NCBI RefSeq assembly: GCF_016802725.1
Contig: NC_052668.1
Span: 14,675,001 to 14,739,000 of the forward strand
Direction of reading: 5' to 3'
Length of the DNA stretch: 64,000 nt
Origin: Solenopsis invicta
Lineage: Eukaryota > Arthropoda > Insecta > Hymenoptera > Formicidae
The notes under the pieces: generated by a model
Told to the model about the DNA's origin: nothing
Databases searched by the model: none
What the model saw: the letters and a program-made list of their open reading frames with translations, nothing else
Made by a program: the position numbers and the translations under genes
In this document: one piece after another, positions 37,132-49,545 of the stretch
Numbering within the stretch: position 1 is the first letter of the stretch
Layout: the number at the start of each line of letters is the position of its first letter

Positions 37132-40100
37132 CGCACCACTGACGCAATAATCTCTTCAACCTAACCGACACACTACCGAGATAACAAACACTCTTGATAG
37201 GAATAATGCGCGATGGGCTAGAATATTAAACGCGTACGCCGACGCGCGTTCCGGAAACGATAGGATGAAAGTAGAATAGCAGCGTTTCATTATGCTTCGG
37301 GACAATGACCCACGGCAGCAACAGCAGATTATCAGTCTTAATGAGCGATAAGTAATATAAGCGCAGAGATAACAGGTGCCAGCTGTAAAAATATCGAGCG
37401 ATGTGAAGCGTATTGGGAAAAAGGGGTGAAGAGACGCGAGAGATTTACGAGAGAAGATGTGTTTTAATGTGAGAATAATAGTGAAGAAGAATCAGTCTTT
37501 ACGACTATTACAAATTGAACAACTGTTGTAGTACAGCAATAGTTAAATTCGTCATAACGCGTAAACTTTGTCTATTACGTACTCGATTTTGTATTTTAAA
37601 AATTTATGTAATCTTTTATGTAACACATATAAATGCAAAAAATATATATATTTTTATTAGTCCTTCTAAAAAGCAAGAACTCCAGCAAATTTACAAGTAT
37701 AATTGCATTTCGATTAATAAGTGCAAATAAATACTTGCCATTGAAAGAGTATTTGTATTTATTACAAGGCTAACTTGGCATGCAAAAATTCATAAATTTA
37801 AATTAACACTGAAATATTTCAATTTCAAATTTTGTTTATTTTGAGGCACTATACTAAAAGAAAAAAATATTTTTAATGAAAGACATCGTTTAATGATCAC
37901 ATATTTTGATGCAAGCATTTATTTATTCTGTTTAAATATAAAGTAAAAATATCTACTTTTAGGTAAATGTGCATAATACCTTAAATATCATTTTATATTT
38001 TAACATTCTTTACGTTTAAATAATAATTTTACAAATAATATTATTAAACTTAATTGAAATGTTTTCATAGATTTAAAAAGTCTGATTATCTTGAATATAA
38101 AAATAATCTAACAGTAAACATTTTCTAAAACTGAAAGAAAATATACTTGATTAAAGATTATTTCTTCATTTCTTTACATGAATATTTCAATTGAGAAATT
38201 TATCAACTTGAGTGTAAGAAAGTAAGTTATTAGGACCCACGGACTAAAGAATTTTTTGTATTGAATAAAATTTTTTTGTTTGACATATTTTTTTCTCTCA
38301 ATGTAGTCAAAGCATTCTATTATATCAAAAATTTCTACGACGAATTAAAAATGAGAATTGTCTCGCATTTGCACGCCTTAAAAGACATGCTAATAGATGT
38401 GGAAGTAAATCGATTTTCTCGGGCGTTCAGTGCCGAAATTATTCGGGTATTTCGCAACCTCGCGTTAATCCTTTATTACCGACTTTCTTCATAACGCTGC
38501 TGCTTAACGGTCTCGACGAGTGAGATGACTTGTCCTTGACTCATCTCACGAAACCGACTATTAAAAGTTTCCGCGTCTGTTCTCCTAAGCGGTGTTTCTT
38601 TCACTCGCGCTCCCTCCCGCTTTGGCGTAACGCGTGCGCGACGTGCGTGCTAGATTGTGCGTATATACTTCGGCGCCAAGAAACACGTGGTGCTTCTGGC
38701 ACGTTGGCGCCGTACTTCGAAAAAAGGAAAGCCGGTCCGCCTGTCTGTTGTTCAACGCTGATCCAGCGATTAGAATCGAACAGTTCGTTCGGATAAATTC
38801 TTACGCGAAGTGTCATAATTGTCATAAAATTGCAGATTTATTAATTTTGAATTGTTACGGTTTATCACGCTTGTCACGTTCATGAAAATCCAAGGAACGG
38901 ATATCGCCTAGATTAAAAAACGAATAGAGAAATATTTTACGAATTAAACTCTGGGAATATCAATTAGTAACAAATCCTGATTTACTAAAAGCTTCATAAA
39001 AGTACAAACGGATAAACTCGTATTCGCTATTAGATTGCAAGATTTTGTTATAATTTTAATTTAAGTCTCAATTGTTTTAACTTAGAACATAAACATGTTT
39101 GGAGTGTTTTTTTTACATTATGTTTCGATAATTAAATAACTTCTGAAATTGTATCAACGATTATTTGGAAAAGAGATGAAGCGAAGCACAAACAAAATTG
39201 TATTCGGAACAATTATTATAGTATCAACAATTGTAGTTTGCTTTACGAGAAGAAATGTATGAGGGGAGCGAAGATGGAGGACCGAAGTTTATCTTCTCTA
39301 TGTGGCCGCGCGGCGGCGGCCGTCGCGTTACATTATCGCCGGTGATGACTGTGATCGTGTTTATCTTACTTTACAGAACCGCTCGCTTTACACGTGATTC
39401 ACTGCGGACGCCGCGCGTATTACGAATTGCACTTACGGCCGCGGAGAGACACAGCCTCGTAAAATTTACTGCATTATAAATAAACGCACGCGAGGGCAGC
39501 GCGAAACAAAAGGGCGATTCTCGGAATGGTGTACGTGCAATGTCGAAAGTGGAATATTTCTGAAATCTTTCGTGAAGTTTGGTAATATTTTTTTTCCGTG
39601 ACGAGATGTAGAAGAAACTATGCCGCGAGATGCATAAAAATGATCCTTTTGCTTTATACTTTGGCACGCGAGGAGGATATAAAAGTCACTGAAGATACCT
39701 TGTCTTGTGTGAAATCTTCAAGAAAAAAAAAACAGATTTTTAAATTTAAATAAGCTCGAGGCATGTATAAGTCAGCATATAACAACTTGTAAGTATGCTA
39801 TTAAACATTAATCAAATTTAAATCAGTTTCTTGAGTTATTTTTAATTTCTACGTGTGTCGTAGTTCATTATTTTAACAAAAAAAAATATGTAAAAGTTAA
39901 AAGAACAATATATAACATATGCACTTGGTAAATAATAAATTAAATTTGAGGCGAATTTAACATTTTTAATGTTAATTAGACCAATGACCCAGTTAGACTA
40001 GAAAAAGTAAAAAAACATTGGCGGAGTAATTTATGTGCTCCTAAATGTCTCAAGCAATCAAAAAGTAACATCAACATTACGTCTAGAAATTATTGTACAC

Positions 40101-41886
40101 AAAATCTATTTAAAAAAAAAATGTGTGCAAAAGAAAAATCTTATCTTATTATCAATTATGTCAACTGTTGTGTTTTTATCCACATCACGAACTAAGGATT
40201 ACCATCACAAGCAATCATCGCTGATATGCGACACGACTGATAACCGGTGATATTGGAAATCGCACACGCAAGGCAGTCTGGATCTTAAAGTCGAGATTCT
40301 TGAACGATAACGATGCCACCGAAAGCTAACGAAGTTACTTTTTTTTTTTTTTTAAAGCTGTTGTTGACCAAAATGATTAATGCGACTTGTTACATAGCCA
40401 GCTGAAATAATTATTGAATCTTAAGCACCAGATAACTTTGCGAGATATTTTGCCAACATGCGACATGGTTAAGTATAACATTACGTTTGTGAAAACCGCA
40501 ATATACATTATTTAGTATAAAACACCATTCTTAAAGTGTTCTTAAAATGATCTTTGAAACTTATTCGGGAATAACAGCTTTTGTGACAGGTGTATATAAT
40601 TGCGAGAAATGAGTCCTAATATCAAACAGTATCGTAGCAATAAGAGAATAATTTTAATTTTATATATAAAATAATTCTATCAGGCTGATTAATAAATTTA
40701 TTTAAATATCTTTAAAAAAAAGGCAATTTTGAAACAAGATGCCGTTTAACTTTCTCATTAATTTAAATTCCATCATTATTATAAATTTATTATTATTTAA
40801 CGTCAGAAATTAATCGAGACAAAAATCTTGGTAAATATGCGCAAATTCATAAACCAATTTAGAAATAATATCAATCTCAGTCATTGAAATTAAAAGTCCG
40901 CGATTAAAACAACCTTTTTTTTTCAAATAAAAGCTCACCAGAATTCGAGAATTCTCCGATCTGATTGAAATAAATAATTTACATTCCGCGTCTAAACGAA
41001 AATCAATAAAATGTAATAAAATTTTCACAAGTCTACGCGACTATATTGAGACGTCCGAAAGGTTGTCACGGGTAATCGATCGGCACCCTATAGACGCGTT
41101 CACCGTGCGAGTGAAACTTGCCCTTTGATTTGCAAGTCTCTCGCAATGCGCCCCTCCAGCACATAAATCCCCGCCGTTGCGAACGCCACGACCGCAAAGG
41201 GTTAATTGCTATATGTAAATCACACAGAGCCACGCCGCGTGTACGCGGTATATATACACCTACACTTCGCCCCGATCGCAGCTTCGATCTCGTAACCCGC
41301 ATCGGTTACATTATTTATCTATCGAGCGGTTACACCAGGCGATTCCAGAGTATTTATTAATGGACAAACGGACACGGTTCGCGTCGCGGGTTACAGAGAA
41401 ATGTTAATTGAACGCAATCCCGATGATCCTGCTGCCGGCATTTGTCGCCGTCGGCTTAATGACGTTCCTAGAGAGTTCAATCGGCGGCTTTACTCAAATC
41501 CACTGCTTTTGATTCCGGGATTCGGCTTTCCGTTCATACACGCTTAAATCGTTAAACTCTACACAACTCCGGGCAAAAAGACACGCAAGGCGGAATCACG
41601 AATCCTGTGTATATACGATAATTAGAGTAATCAGCTTGCTTATTATATCCCTCTACTGGAAATAGGCTTCCAACTCGGCTCTCGCACGCACAGAGAAAAT
41701 GCAAATGACAGAGAAGAATTCCCATGAGCTTTTATCGATTTTCAAGAGGAAAGATGCAGCAATGAGCGAGGGAGAGACGCGAGTTCATAAGAAAATTATC
41801 GTCCTCGTTCAAGCGTAACGTGAGTATATCGCAGTCATGCGCCGATACTCTGCAAATGAGCGTAATACCGTGATTTTTCTTCCCTG

Positions 41887-41957
41887 TAGTGACGCACATT
41901 GCACGTCACGGCAAATTATCGTTTCAGGTATGTGCAGTGACGCGCGATACACGTCAT
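41887..41957. promoter_or_regulatory. Two TGACG-N9-CGTCA dyads
   Basis: TAGTGACGCACATTGCACGTCAC, given as TAGTGACGCACA and TTGCACGTCAC (41887-41909), is followed 48 bp later by CAGTGACGCGCG and ATACACGTCAT (41935-41957). Both contain TGACG and CGTCA, the two halves of a CRE, with exactly nine bases between them. Paired half-sites with identical spacing suggest a repeated bZIP-type binding unit, though a simple 23-bp duplication also explains it. Confidence 0.4.
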
Positions 41958-42457
41958 TGTAGCCGAGGGTATACTTTACCTTTAGCTCTTGCTCTTCATG
42001 TACTCGAGAGGTTAACGCCCGCCCGGGAAGCTTTATATTAAATTATCGCATTAACCTATTTGCATTTGCAGCCATAACATCTTGTCTGAGAGATAAAGAG
42101 AAACTATCTACTTTACACAAAAATAGTTTCTCCAATTCTTTCAGACTTATCGACGTTTTTACGAACGGAAACGTAAGGGGATTTCAATCGCGTGCAAGAG
42201 AACTTGATATCAGTAATGTAATTATTATTTTAGTCATCAAAAAATTCGACACTTGATATTTAATGAGATATGTAAACGCGTGCGAACGGTAGTTTATGTA
42301 AATTCGCATCTGCAACTCATCAAATATTTTATTTAACAGTTTCTAGTTCCGCGTAAATATTTACATTTGTTATATAAGAGAATAAATTTAAATCTTCAAA
42401 GAGGTGTGAAGGCAAGAAATCAGGTTCATAGATTACCGTAACTCATTATCAAGTCCT

Positions 42458-42586
42458 TGAAGCGCCAATTAGCGAATCTAAGCGTAATCATATCTGTTAT
42501 GGCCGCTGTTCGAGATAAAACGCTGCTTTAAGTTCACGCTTCAGAGTGTATCGCGAGAAATTAATGATTCTCTTCTACTCAACGCT
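42458..42586 (+). repeat. Local direct duplication, unit 1
   Basis: It shares with 42729-42851, in the same order, TGAAGCrCCAATTA, AAGCGTAATC, ATCTG, GAGATAAA-like, TTCACGCTTCAG, ATCGCG/ATCACG and TACTCAACGCT. It is non-coding in all frames. The unit ends in a short (GCT)n run at 42583-42602. Confidence 0.75.
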
Positions 42587-42728
42587 GCTGCTGCTGCTGC
42601 TGCTCCTCATCGGCATCGCTCCTCTCGCGCTCAAGGGGAATTCGCCAACTTAATATTCGAAGAGTCAGAAAGCGAGATTTGAGAAAGAATCGCAGGGACT
42701 GTGTAACATGTTATCGCGTAGTAATTAC

Positions 42729-42851
42729 TGAAGCACCAATTACCAAAACCAAGCGTAATCGAATCTGCTGCGGCTGTCATTACAGATAAACGTTTCTCTG
42801 ATTATTCACGCTTCAGCATATCACGTGAAATCAACGGTTCTACTCAACGCT
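42729..42851 (+). repeat. Local direct duplication, unit 2
   Basis: Diverged copy of 42458-42586, offset about 270 bp. The conserved blocks are separated by unconserved spacers of similar length, a pattern seen in duplicated regulatory DNA, but also compatible with an old neutral duplication. Confidence 0.75.
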
Positions 42852-44705
42852 TCGTTTCGCCGACTAGATTCAGCATGAGGCCTCGTCGAAACAAACGATT
42901 TAATGCGATATCGAACGCGACATTTCGCGAGATTCGCGTCCGCTCTGCGAAACATCAGCAGTTCGGCCGAACGCGTTTCATTACGCAAATGATTTTCCAT
43001 TTATTAATAGCCGCGATTTGGCAACCACTGTTGTTTATCAAGCCCGACCATATACGTCACGTGTGTACGCGTGTAACACACGTATGCGAGTTACTAGAAA
43101 ATTAACGTACGTACATATAGCGACGTTCAGGGACGCTAATCGCCGACGTAACGTGAGTCGAGAATCCCTGATGTGATATTATTCGCGTCGCGAAATATCG
43201 CATTACCGTAATATTAAATTTCGCGTAAAAGCTCTCACGAGAACTATGAAACAGCGCTCCAAAAACTTTTGTAATTATTACAATTTAAAATTATATGGGA
43301 ATTAAAAGAGAAAATTATTGTTTCGTTGTACAGATTTTTTTAATGGCTATTCTTCGATTACTTTGTAATCTTCGATTTTGTAAAAAAAAAAAAACAATCA
43401 AAATAACGCATAGGATAAAAATTAAATGAAAAACAGAATTGAAAATCATTAAAGCGAAAAGATTTTTCAGTTTTAACTGCAAATCAAATCTATACGATCG
43501 ATTTGTCTGGAAACAAAACTAAAAAAATTAAAAATTATCGTTCTTAGGAGAGATTGAAATTATTGTGTATGCACATGTGGTACGCGAGTTGTACGTTAGT
43601 TCGCGTCACACATGCACCACTGCAAAGTGTAAATGATGGTGTTGTAAATGGACGCCGAACATGAGCGTTCCTCGCACATGCTTGCGGTGGTGGGCGCAAA
43701 ATTTGCACATAATATGCGAAAGCAAGTTTGGGAATTTCAAAGCAGACATCGCTGGCGGATGACAGATGCACGATGACGATTTCGCATTTCAATAATTACG
43801 AGAGGAAACTGTATTTTCCGTGTATTAATGATTATCCGTTACAAATAGCCGTCCGATAACATACATTTTATGTAAATCATCTTAAATGTAATTTACTTTT
43901 AATAGAAAAAAAAATTACACTAGCAATTATGTTCTTGTTTTCAAGTGAGCTATTCTTTTATTATTTTACCTTGAATTTAATTGTAACGATTCATGAAGTC
44001 CTTGAAGAAAAACGACAGTCATTAAATTAGTAAGTGTTGTAAATAACGTGGAAAAAAATGTATAAATTACTTAATACACTTAAAAGAAAAATTATAATAT
44101 AAATAAAATAATGATTAAATGTAAATTCAAAGACAACCAGATATTCGATTTAATGAGAGCTATAAATAAATTATATCATTATCGAAGGTGATAGTAATGT
44201 CGCGATATTATGATACGATTATGGAAAATGATCCATCTAATTACGACTGCTCGTACGTCATCGTAAGGTCGTTAAAGAATAATGAGCATCAATTTTATCG
44301 GGTGTTACTTCAGCGAGGATGTTTTCTCCTGTCATAACCATCCCGGTTAATCGCGCAACTTCGAGTCCGTGTGCTCGGAATGGCGAACGTGTCTACTGAA
44401 GGAGTCGTTAACCCAATTGATCGATCCTGCGGGGCTCACCGCGCTGTACTTTCACCGAAAAACGCTTTTACTCTCTCGCGGCCTGAAATCCCCGGGCGAA
44501 AATTAAGCCCGCGACCTCGATACCGCCGTCGCGCGCGCGCGTCAACTTGAATATGCATGCGAATTCCATCCTGTTTACAACGAGTATCTGGCAAGCTTGA
44601 CGGCAGCGACCGATCGTCACGAATGACACAGATATTTTCTCAACCTCTAAAAGGCACCTACGGCCAAGCGAGCGTGCCGTATATACCGCGAACCGGTATA
44701 ATCCC
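42852..44705. other. Non-coding stretch
   Basis: Contains an inverted repeat ACGTGTGT / ACACACGT at 43059-43083. GC-richer from 44340. No gene recognised. Confidence 0.6.
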
Positions 44706-44737
44706 TCCTCCCTCTTTCTTACCTCCCTCTTTCTTAC
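44706..44737 (+). repeat. 16-bp pyrimidine tandem repeat x2
   Basis: CCTCCCTCTTTCTTAC is repeated twice head to tail, just upstream of the 180-bp-period array. On the minus strand each repeat contains GAGGTAAG-like sequence that mimics a splice donor. Confidence 0.8.
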
Positions 44738-44756
44738 AACGAGCAATTCCACCCCG

Positions 44757-45185
44757 AGTTCGAAAACAATCGTTGCGCAACACCGAGTAAAGTTATTACC
44801 GCGCGGACATTAAATCAACGTTGAAAGAGCGTAGTCGGCGAGGTGCGGTCTTCTAACTCGGTAAGGAATCGATTAAGAGGCCGATTCCGTGCTCGGAAGT
44901 ACCAGAGCTCGAGCTCCTTAGTCATGTGCCGCGATCCGCGGCAGCTTGCGTTTGAAAACAAATCATTGCGTAACAAAGACTGAAATTATTCTCACTATTG
45001 ACATCAGAGCGGCATAATGGCTTCCGAGCCTGGTAACCAGTTCGAACCGATCCCCCGGAGTTCGCGAGTTCGGAACCGGTCTCTCTCCCGTCACGTTACA
45101 ATTCTGCTTCGCGCGAGCTCGCGAACGAAAACATATCGTTACGCAACCGCGAGCGTAAGATAATCACTCCCGCCGCGTAACATTG
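44757..45185 (+). repeat. Three diverged tandem units, period about 180 bp
   Basis: The block GAAAACAATCGTTGCGCAAC at 44762 recurs as GAAAACAAATCATTGCGTAA at 44954 and GAAAACATATCGTTACGCAA at 45127. Each is followed by a similar stretch of about 40 bp ending near GACATT / GACATC / AACATT. Offsets are 192 and 173 bp. The spacers are GC-rich and contain TAAGGAATCGATTAAGAGG-like and CTCGAGCTC palindromic pieces. No frame stays open across the array. Confidence 0.65.
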
Positions 45186-48100
45186 TTTACCTCCGATCGC
45201 GAAAAATCATTTAACTTCTTTTTTTTTTTAACATTTCGAAGCCAACATCTGCGTGATATATTTCCAATACTAATATGATAAGATTTAAATCAATAACACA
45301 AATAATGCATTAAGTGCAATGATAATGCTAAGTTTGTCGATGATTTATATACATAAATGTCGTACCAGCGCGTTGCGACTATCCGCACTAAAAGTGTTGA
45401 CTTGTCGTTCGCGCCGTTAGAAATAACCGTTTGCACAAGAACATTAGAAGTACATTAGGAAACTACAGTTTATACGTACATGCAAAGCGTACGAGGTGTG
45501 CGCGTGGCCTGTTTCCCTCAAACTTCCATAATGACTTTGCTGTGCATAAAAGTGAATAACCGCGTCTAGCGATGCTCACTCGAGTATCGCGCTATTAGGA
45601 TACGTGGAACTATTTATACAAGAGAGAGATAATGATAGAACGCGGCGTACCGTGCACAATCCGAACACTCCTTCGTTTAACAATTTGTCGACGAGTAATT
45701 GAAAAACAAGGGGAAAAAAACATAATTAATCTGTTACGTTAAAAAGCATTGTTGTTAAAATCACGCTAATTATAATCAGCGAAATATACGTGGCTTCAAA
45801 TCAAAAATTTATATTTTACACGGTAAAATCCGGAAACTAATTTCTTCTTAGCGAGCACCGGTGGCTGCGATCTCTAGCGAATATCTTTGCAAAGTTATCA
45901 TATTAATCTCGATTTCGAGGACAGCGTGTCATCACACCATCGGAGTTATTTAGATACGCGTGAAAATAGTCGATCGGACGATGAACGATCGACGACCTCA
46001 TTGGTCGACGACACTTTGCACCTGCAAATGCAACAGTCACGTGCGCGGCGCAGCGCGGCAGACACCGACAGAATGTTCACCCCAGACACTAACTGAGCGC
46101 TAATGACACTCGATTTAATCACGCGCGCGTATATAGGTGTGTATGTACGTACGTGTACGAATGTATATTAATTTTACCTGGTACCAATCTAACATAGTCT
46201 GTCGACATAGAATGTCTAAATTATATCCGATACGTCGTTTGAGTAAATCGACGGTAAGTGGCGAAGATTGCCTTTGAACGCGAGTCTCTTTGTATTCAAT
46301 GATGATTTTAAGCACTTAAACTGGATTATCGTTGTTACATTCGGCACTAATCAGAGACCTCGTTTAACTGTTGATTTCGTCAACGAATTACAATTACATA
46401 GCATTGATACTAATTTACTCCGTGAACACGAATTACATATGTGTTGCGGGAAGAACATTCGCGTTTTACTTACGCATTACTCCTGCCATTCATTCTCATG
46501 TAACAAAGGTGTACGGATCATTATTTCCCTTTTCCACAGAAACCGCCGGCAACACGCGACTGCGAAATGCAATCTAATAAAGCCGCTTTATCGCCGCGTA
46601 ACGCACCGTGCTTGCTGTGCGGTGTAATACAAAAGTCGGTGTGCAACTATGCCGGAATACGGGCTACAATTTGAATGTTGCACGGCGTCATTTGCATGTC
46701 AGAGGAGAGTATAGTCGATTATGCTACCCGGTGCGGACGCGCGGTAGCAATACGATCGCACGAAGGTCGTAACCAGAGCACGCGGAATTACGCACACGTG
46801 ATTCTCGTATTCGACTCGAACGTGAACGACGCCCCCCCCCCTCCCCTTCCTCCCCCTCGCCGCCGCCGATCCGCGTCCAAATATAAACCCACGTGCCAAC
46901 ATATGAAAATTGGGCCTCGTACATACATGTCGGAACGGATGAATAAACGCGTGCAATTTTCGTCAGCGAGAAGTTCGACGACCGCTAAAATTGGATAATA
47001 AGCAATGCCGCGGTAAAATTGAAGAGAATCGTTCTTCGAGTTGAATTACGCAACAACACTGACGATTACGTGGAGGAGTAGCGAGGAGTAGGTTTCCATT
47101 GTGGAGCTGAGAAAAAGTACAAAGAAGGGAGTTTTAATGAACGTGATTAATTTAAATTTTCACGTGGGATCTTGTTTTTCCGCCAATTCCTGGAGATTCG
47201 CGTAGTTACTTGTCGCAAGAGCAATAGCCATTATAAATAATATTAAAGTACATTCTGTAATGCGAGCTCGATTACGCTTTATTGAGTGTGCGTCAAAAAG
47301 AAAAAAAAAAAAAAAAAATTAAATTAGAGAGTTAAATATTAAATTAAGATGGATGTAAAAAAAATGTATCAACTAAAAAAGAGTAGATTCTTCTCGTCAT
47401 TATCCCACGGTATTTAATTTATATATGTAACGATGCCTTAATAAATCGATATGGCATATATATGATAATTAGAACAGTTATTACGTGACGTTCCCCTCAA
47501 ACGCCGTATACAATTCCTCGGAACAGGTGGCCTATCGCCCTACCGCCGATACGAGATGATTGACATTCCTCGGATATTCGCAACTGCGAACGTGACTTCG
47601 CGGTACATTCTTTCGCGAATCTCGTTTTACGTAAAAATTCAATATAAATGAAGGTTCGAGAAGATCCGAAGAATCCTCCCGAAGAAAAATGAATTTGAGG
47701 AAGGAAGAGTAACAATAGGTTGCCCGGTTTGATATTTTATCATTCCCAACGCGCAACGCGGATTGATTATTCTCGCATTGACACATCTACACTTCACCTA
47801 CAATTTTTCAAATTTTTCAGAAGTGAAAACTGTTTTTCAACAAAAAAAATCTATAATAATCTATAGCGTAAATAATCTTTTGGAATATTTTCAAATGTAG
47901 CGTAATGTAACCTTTTTGAATTTCTGTGCATCACAACGTGATATTGATGAACATAATGAAAATAAGAATTTCAAGATACCTGTATAAAAAACTTCGATAA
48001 AAAAAAAGTAATGGAGCATCGCTCCGAACCCAATATTAACTGATCGATAAACGTGTTTCCATAATTATATGTGTTCGATAAGTTTTCTATAAGTCAAAGT

Positions 48101-48640
48101 ATGCAAGCGTAACGCAAAAATTACAAAGATCGTAGTGGTGAGACTATCTAGTATCGTATTATGATTAATTCGAGGTGGTATTAACGATGCTGGACAAAAA
48201 TAGACAGATGATAAGGTAGACGGCAGATAAGTCGAAGTCGTTAGAATTTTTTTGCACTCTCATCGCCTGTATCGCGTTGACTCGCCACTTTATGATAATG
48301 GTCCCGTAAGCATGTAATTTTCCGTGCGAAATTAACGTTATAATTTTTATGCATCTGCAAAATGTTCCTCTTCGTCTATATTTAAATCGCGTAGTCCGTA
48401 CTTAACGCAGTGCGATTGTCACCTATCGCATAATTCATCCGTACGTAGAGATTTTTCTAAATATATCGGTTACGTGTATTAACGGCAATTATTGTACACA
48501 GACTTGAAATTTATACCAATACCGCGATCTCTCCGTTTCTTAACAGAATATAATAAATTTTTCCTCATTTTATGAGTATCTATCATATGTATCTTTCATG
48601 CAAACTCACGTGTTAATTGTGATAGCCGTGACGAACTCAC
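45186..48640. other. Non-coding stretch downstream of the microexon
   Basis: GC-richer at 45840-46110 and 46550-47000, including the G-quadruplex-capable run. A minus-strand CCAG|GTAAAA at about 46171 is donor-like, but no exon is evident. If the microexon is real this would be intron. Confidence 0.55.
46831..46858 (-). other. G-quadruplex-capable run (minus strand)
   Basis: The plus strand has C10, C4 and C5 runs within 26 bases; the minus strand is correspondingly G5-A-G2-AA-G4-A-G10, which can supply four G-tracts of three or more. It lies in a GC-rich block and is followed by a CCGCCGCCG stretch. Confidence 0.6.
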
Positions 48641-48670
48641 CTTTTCGTCGAGATTGTTCAGATCCGGCAG
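48641..48670 (-). CDS. Candidate 30-nt microexon (LPDLNNLDEK)
   Basis: On the minus strand a strong acceptor (TTTTCTTTTTCAG) is followed by exactly 30 nt and then by a strong donor (AAG|GTGAGTTC). The 30 nt are GC-richer than their surroundings and a multiple of three. In phase 0 they read LPDLNNLDEK, and in one other phase they read AGSEQSRRK with partial codons at the ends. The third phase contains a stop. Short in-frame microexons between very long introns are typical of insect neuronal, adhesion and regulatory genes. I do not recognise the peptide and cannot name the gene; flanking exons would lie outside the window or be too short to see. By rough reckoning, an acceptor-donor pair this close could arise by chance about once in a window this size. 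The call therefore rests on both sites being strong, the open frame and the preserved length. Confidence 0.5.
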
Positions 48671-48780
48671 CTGAAAAAGAAAATTACAAATTATATCTCA
48701 ATAAAATTACAGATAAATTCATTATTTTTTTGTATTTGAATCAGTGTATTTGAAATTTGAATCGACATTAGCAAGTCGTT

Positions 48781-49545
48781 CATTAGAGGAGAGTTGCCAA
48801 GTGTGTACCACTTAAGTTACTTTTTATACTTCTCATTTAATAATACTGATTTATACGCAAATGAATGAAAAAAATGAATGGAAATCGAAGCTTGATGTTT
48901 CAGATACTTACAACTACAATGTTTATCATTCTACTAATAAAAATTAATTTATTATTAGCTGTATTATAATATGCTGTAAAAAGTGTGATTTAAATAATCA
49001 GTCGCCTAAGACTGGTATTCATAGCCGTATATAAATTTTCATTCTTTGATAGAAAGAAAAAAAAAAATAACTGTATAAATAAATGTACAATTAATTACGT
49101 TTTCAAGCAAACCTTACAAATTATTTACGACCAATCATAAGTTTCCCAAGTCACCTTTGAGAATATCAAATTTATAAATTAAAATAATTAAATATGCAAA
49201 GAATCATTAATATTTATTTCATTAATAAATTTTAATATTTAATAAATAAATATAAAAGTAATAAAAAGATAAGGACATAGTAAAAAACTTAATTTAAAAA
49301 TTTATTTTTGTTATTAACATGTTTATATTATTTATCAGATTTGTTATTATCACTTATCAATCTTATGTTAATATCCTTTATTATGATAAAATTTGTAATG
49401 ATACTATTTATGGAACTTGAGATATTTTATAAAAATACTCATTTAATTTTTTATAGTAATTGCAAAAATGTATGTACTGTAAATGAAAAATATTATACAA
49501 TAAACCTTCTTTTATTAAAATATAAAAATTATAAAATTAAATAAT
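48781..49545 (+). repeat. Dispersed repeat H, copy 2
   Basis: Diverged copy of 13298-13975, starting with the same CATTAGAGGAGAGTTGC. It carries about 85-130 extra bases between CGCCTAAG (near 49005) and TCACCTTTGAGAAT (near 49155) that copy 1 lacks. It lies about 110 bp from the candidate microexon, on the upstream side of its acceptor, so it would be intronic if that exon is real. Confidence 0.8.

Larger units (their letters stand above)
31167..41886. other. Long non-coding stretch
   Basis: GC-richer blocks at about 31.2-32.0, 33.1-33.6, 36.3-36.6, 38.5-38.8, 39.25-39.5 and 41.05-41.6 kb are separated by AT-rich DNA. Frames of up to 123 codons in the GC blocks overlap on both strands and show no domains. 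The 35693-36043 plus frame is lysine/asparagine-rich AT sequence. A small hairpin (GTGAGATGA / TCATCTCAC) lies at 38520-38549. Confidence 0.55.

Noticed and set aside
41931..41940. TTTCAG|GTATGT as a recursive splice (ratchet) site
   Set aside because: The pyrimidine tract is weak, and the strand is opposite to the candidate microexon's gene.
44706..44737. Minus-strand GAG|GTAAGA donor
   Set aside because: It is part of a 16-bp tandem repeat, and no exon-like frame or acceptor lies upstream.
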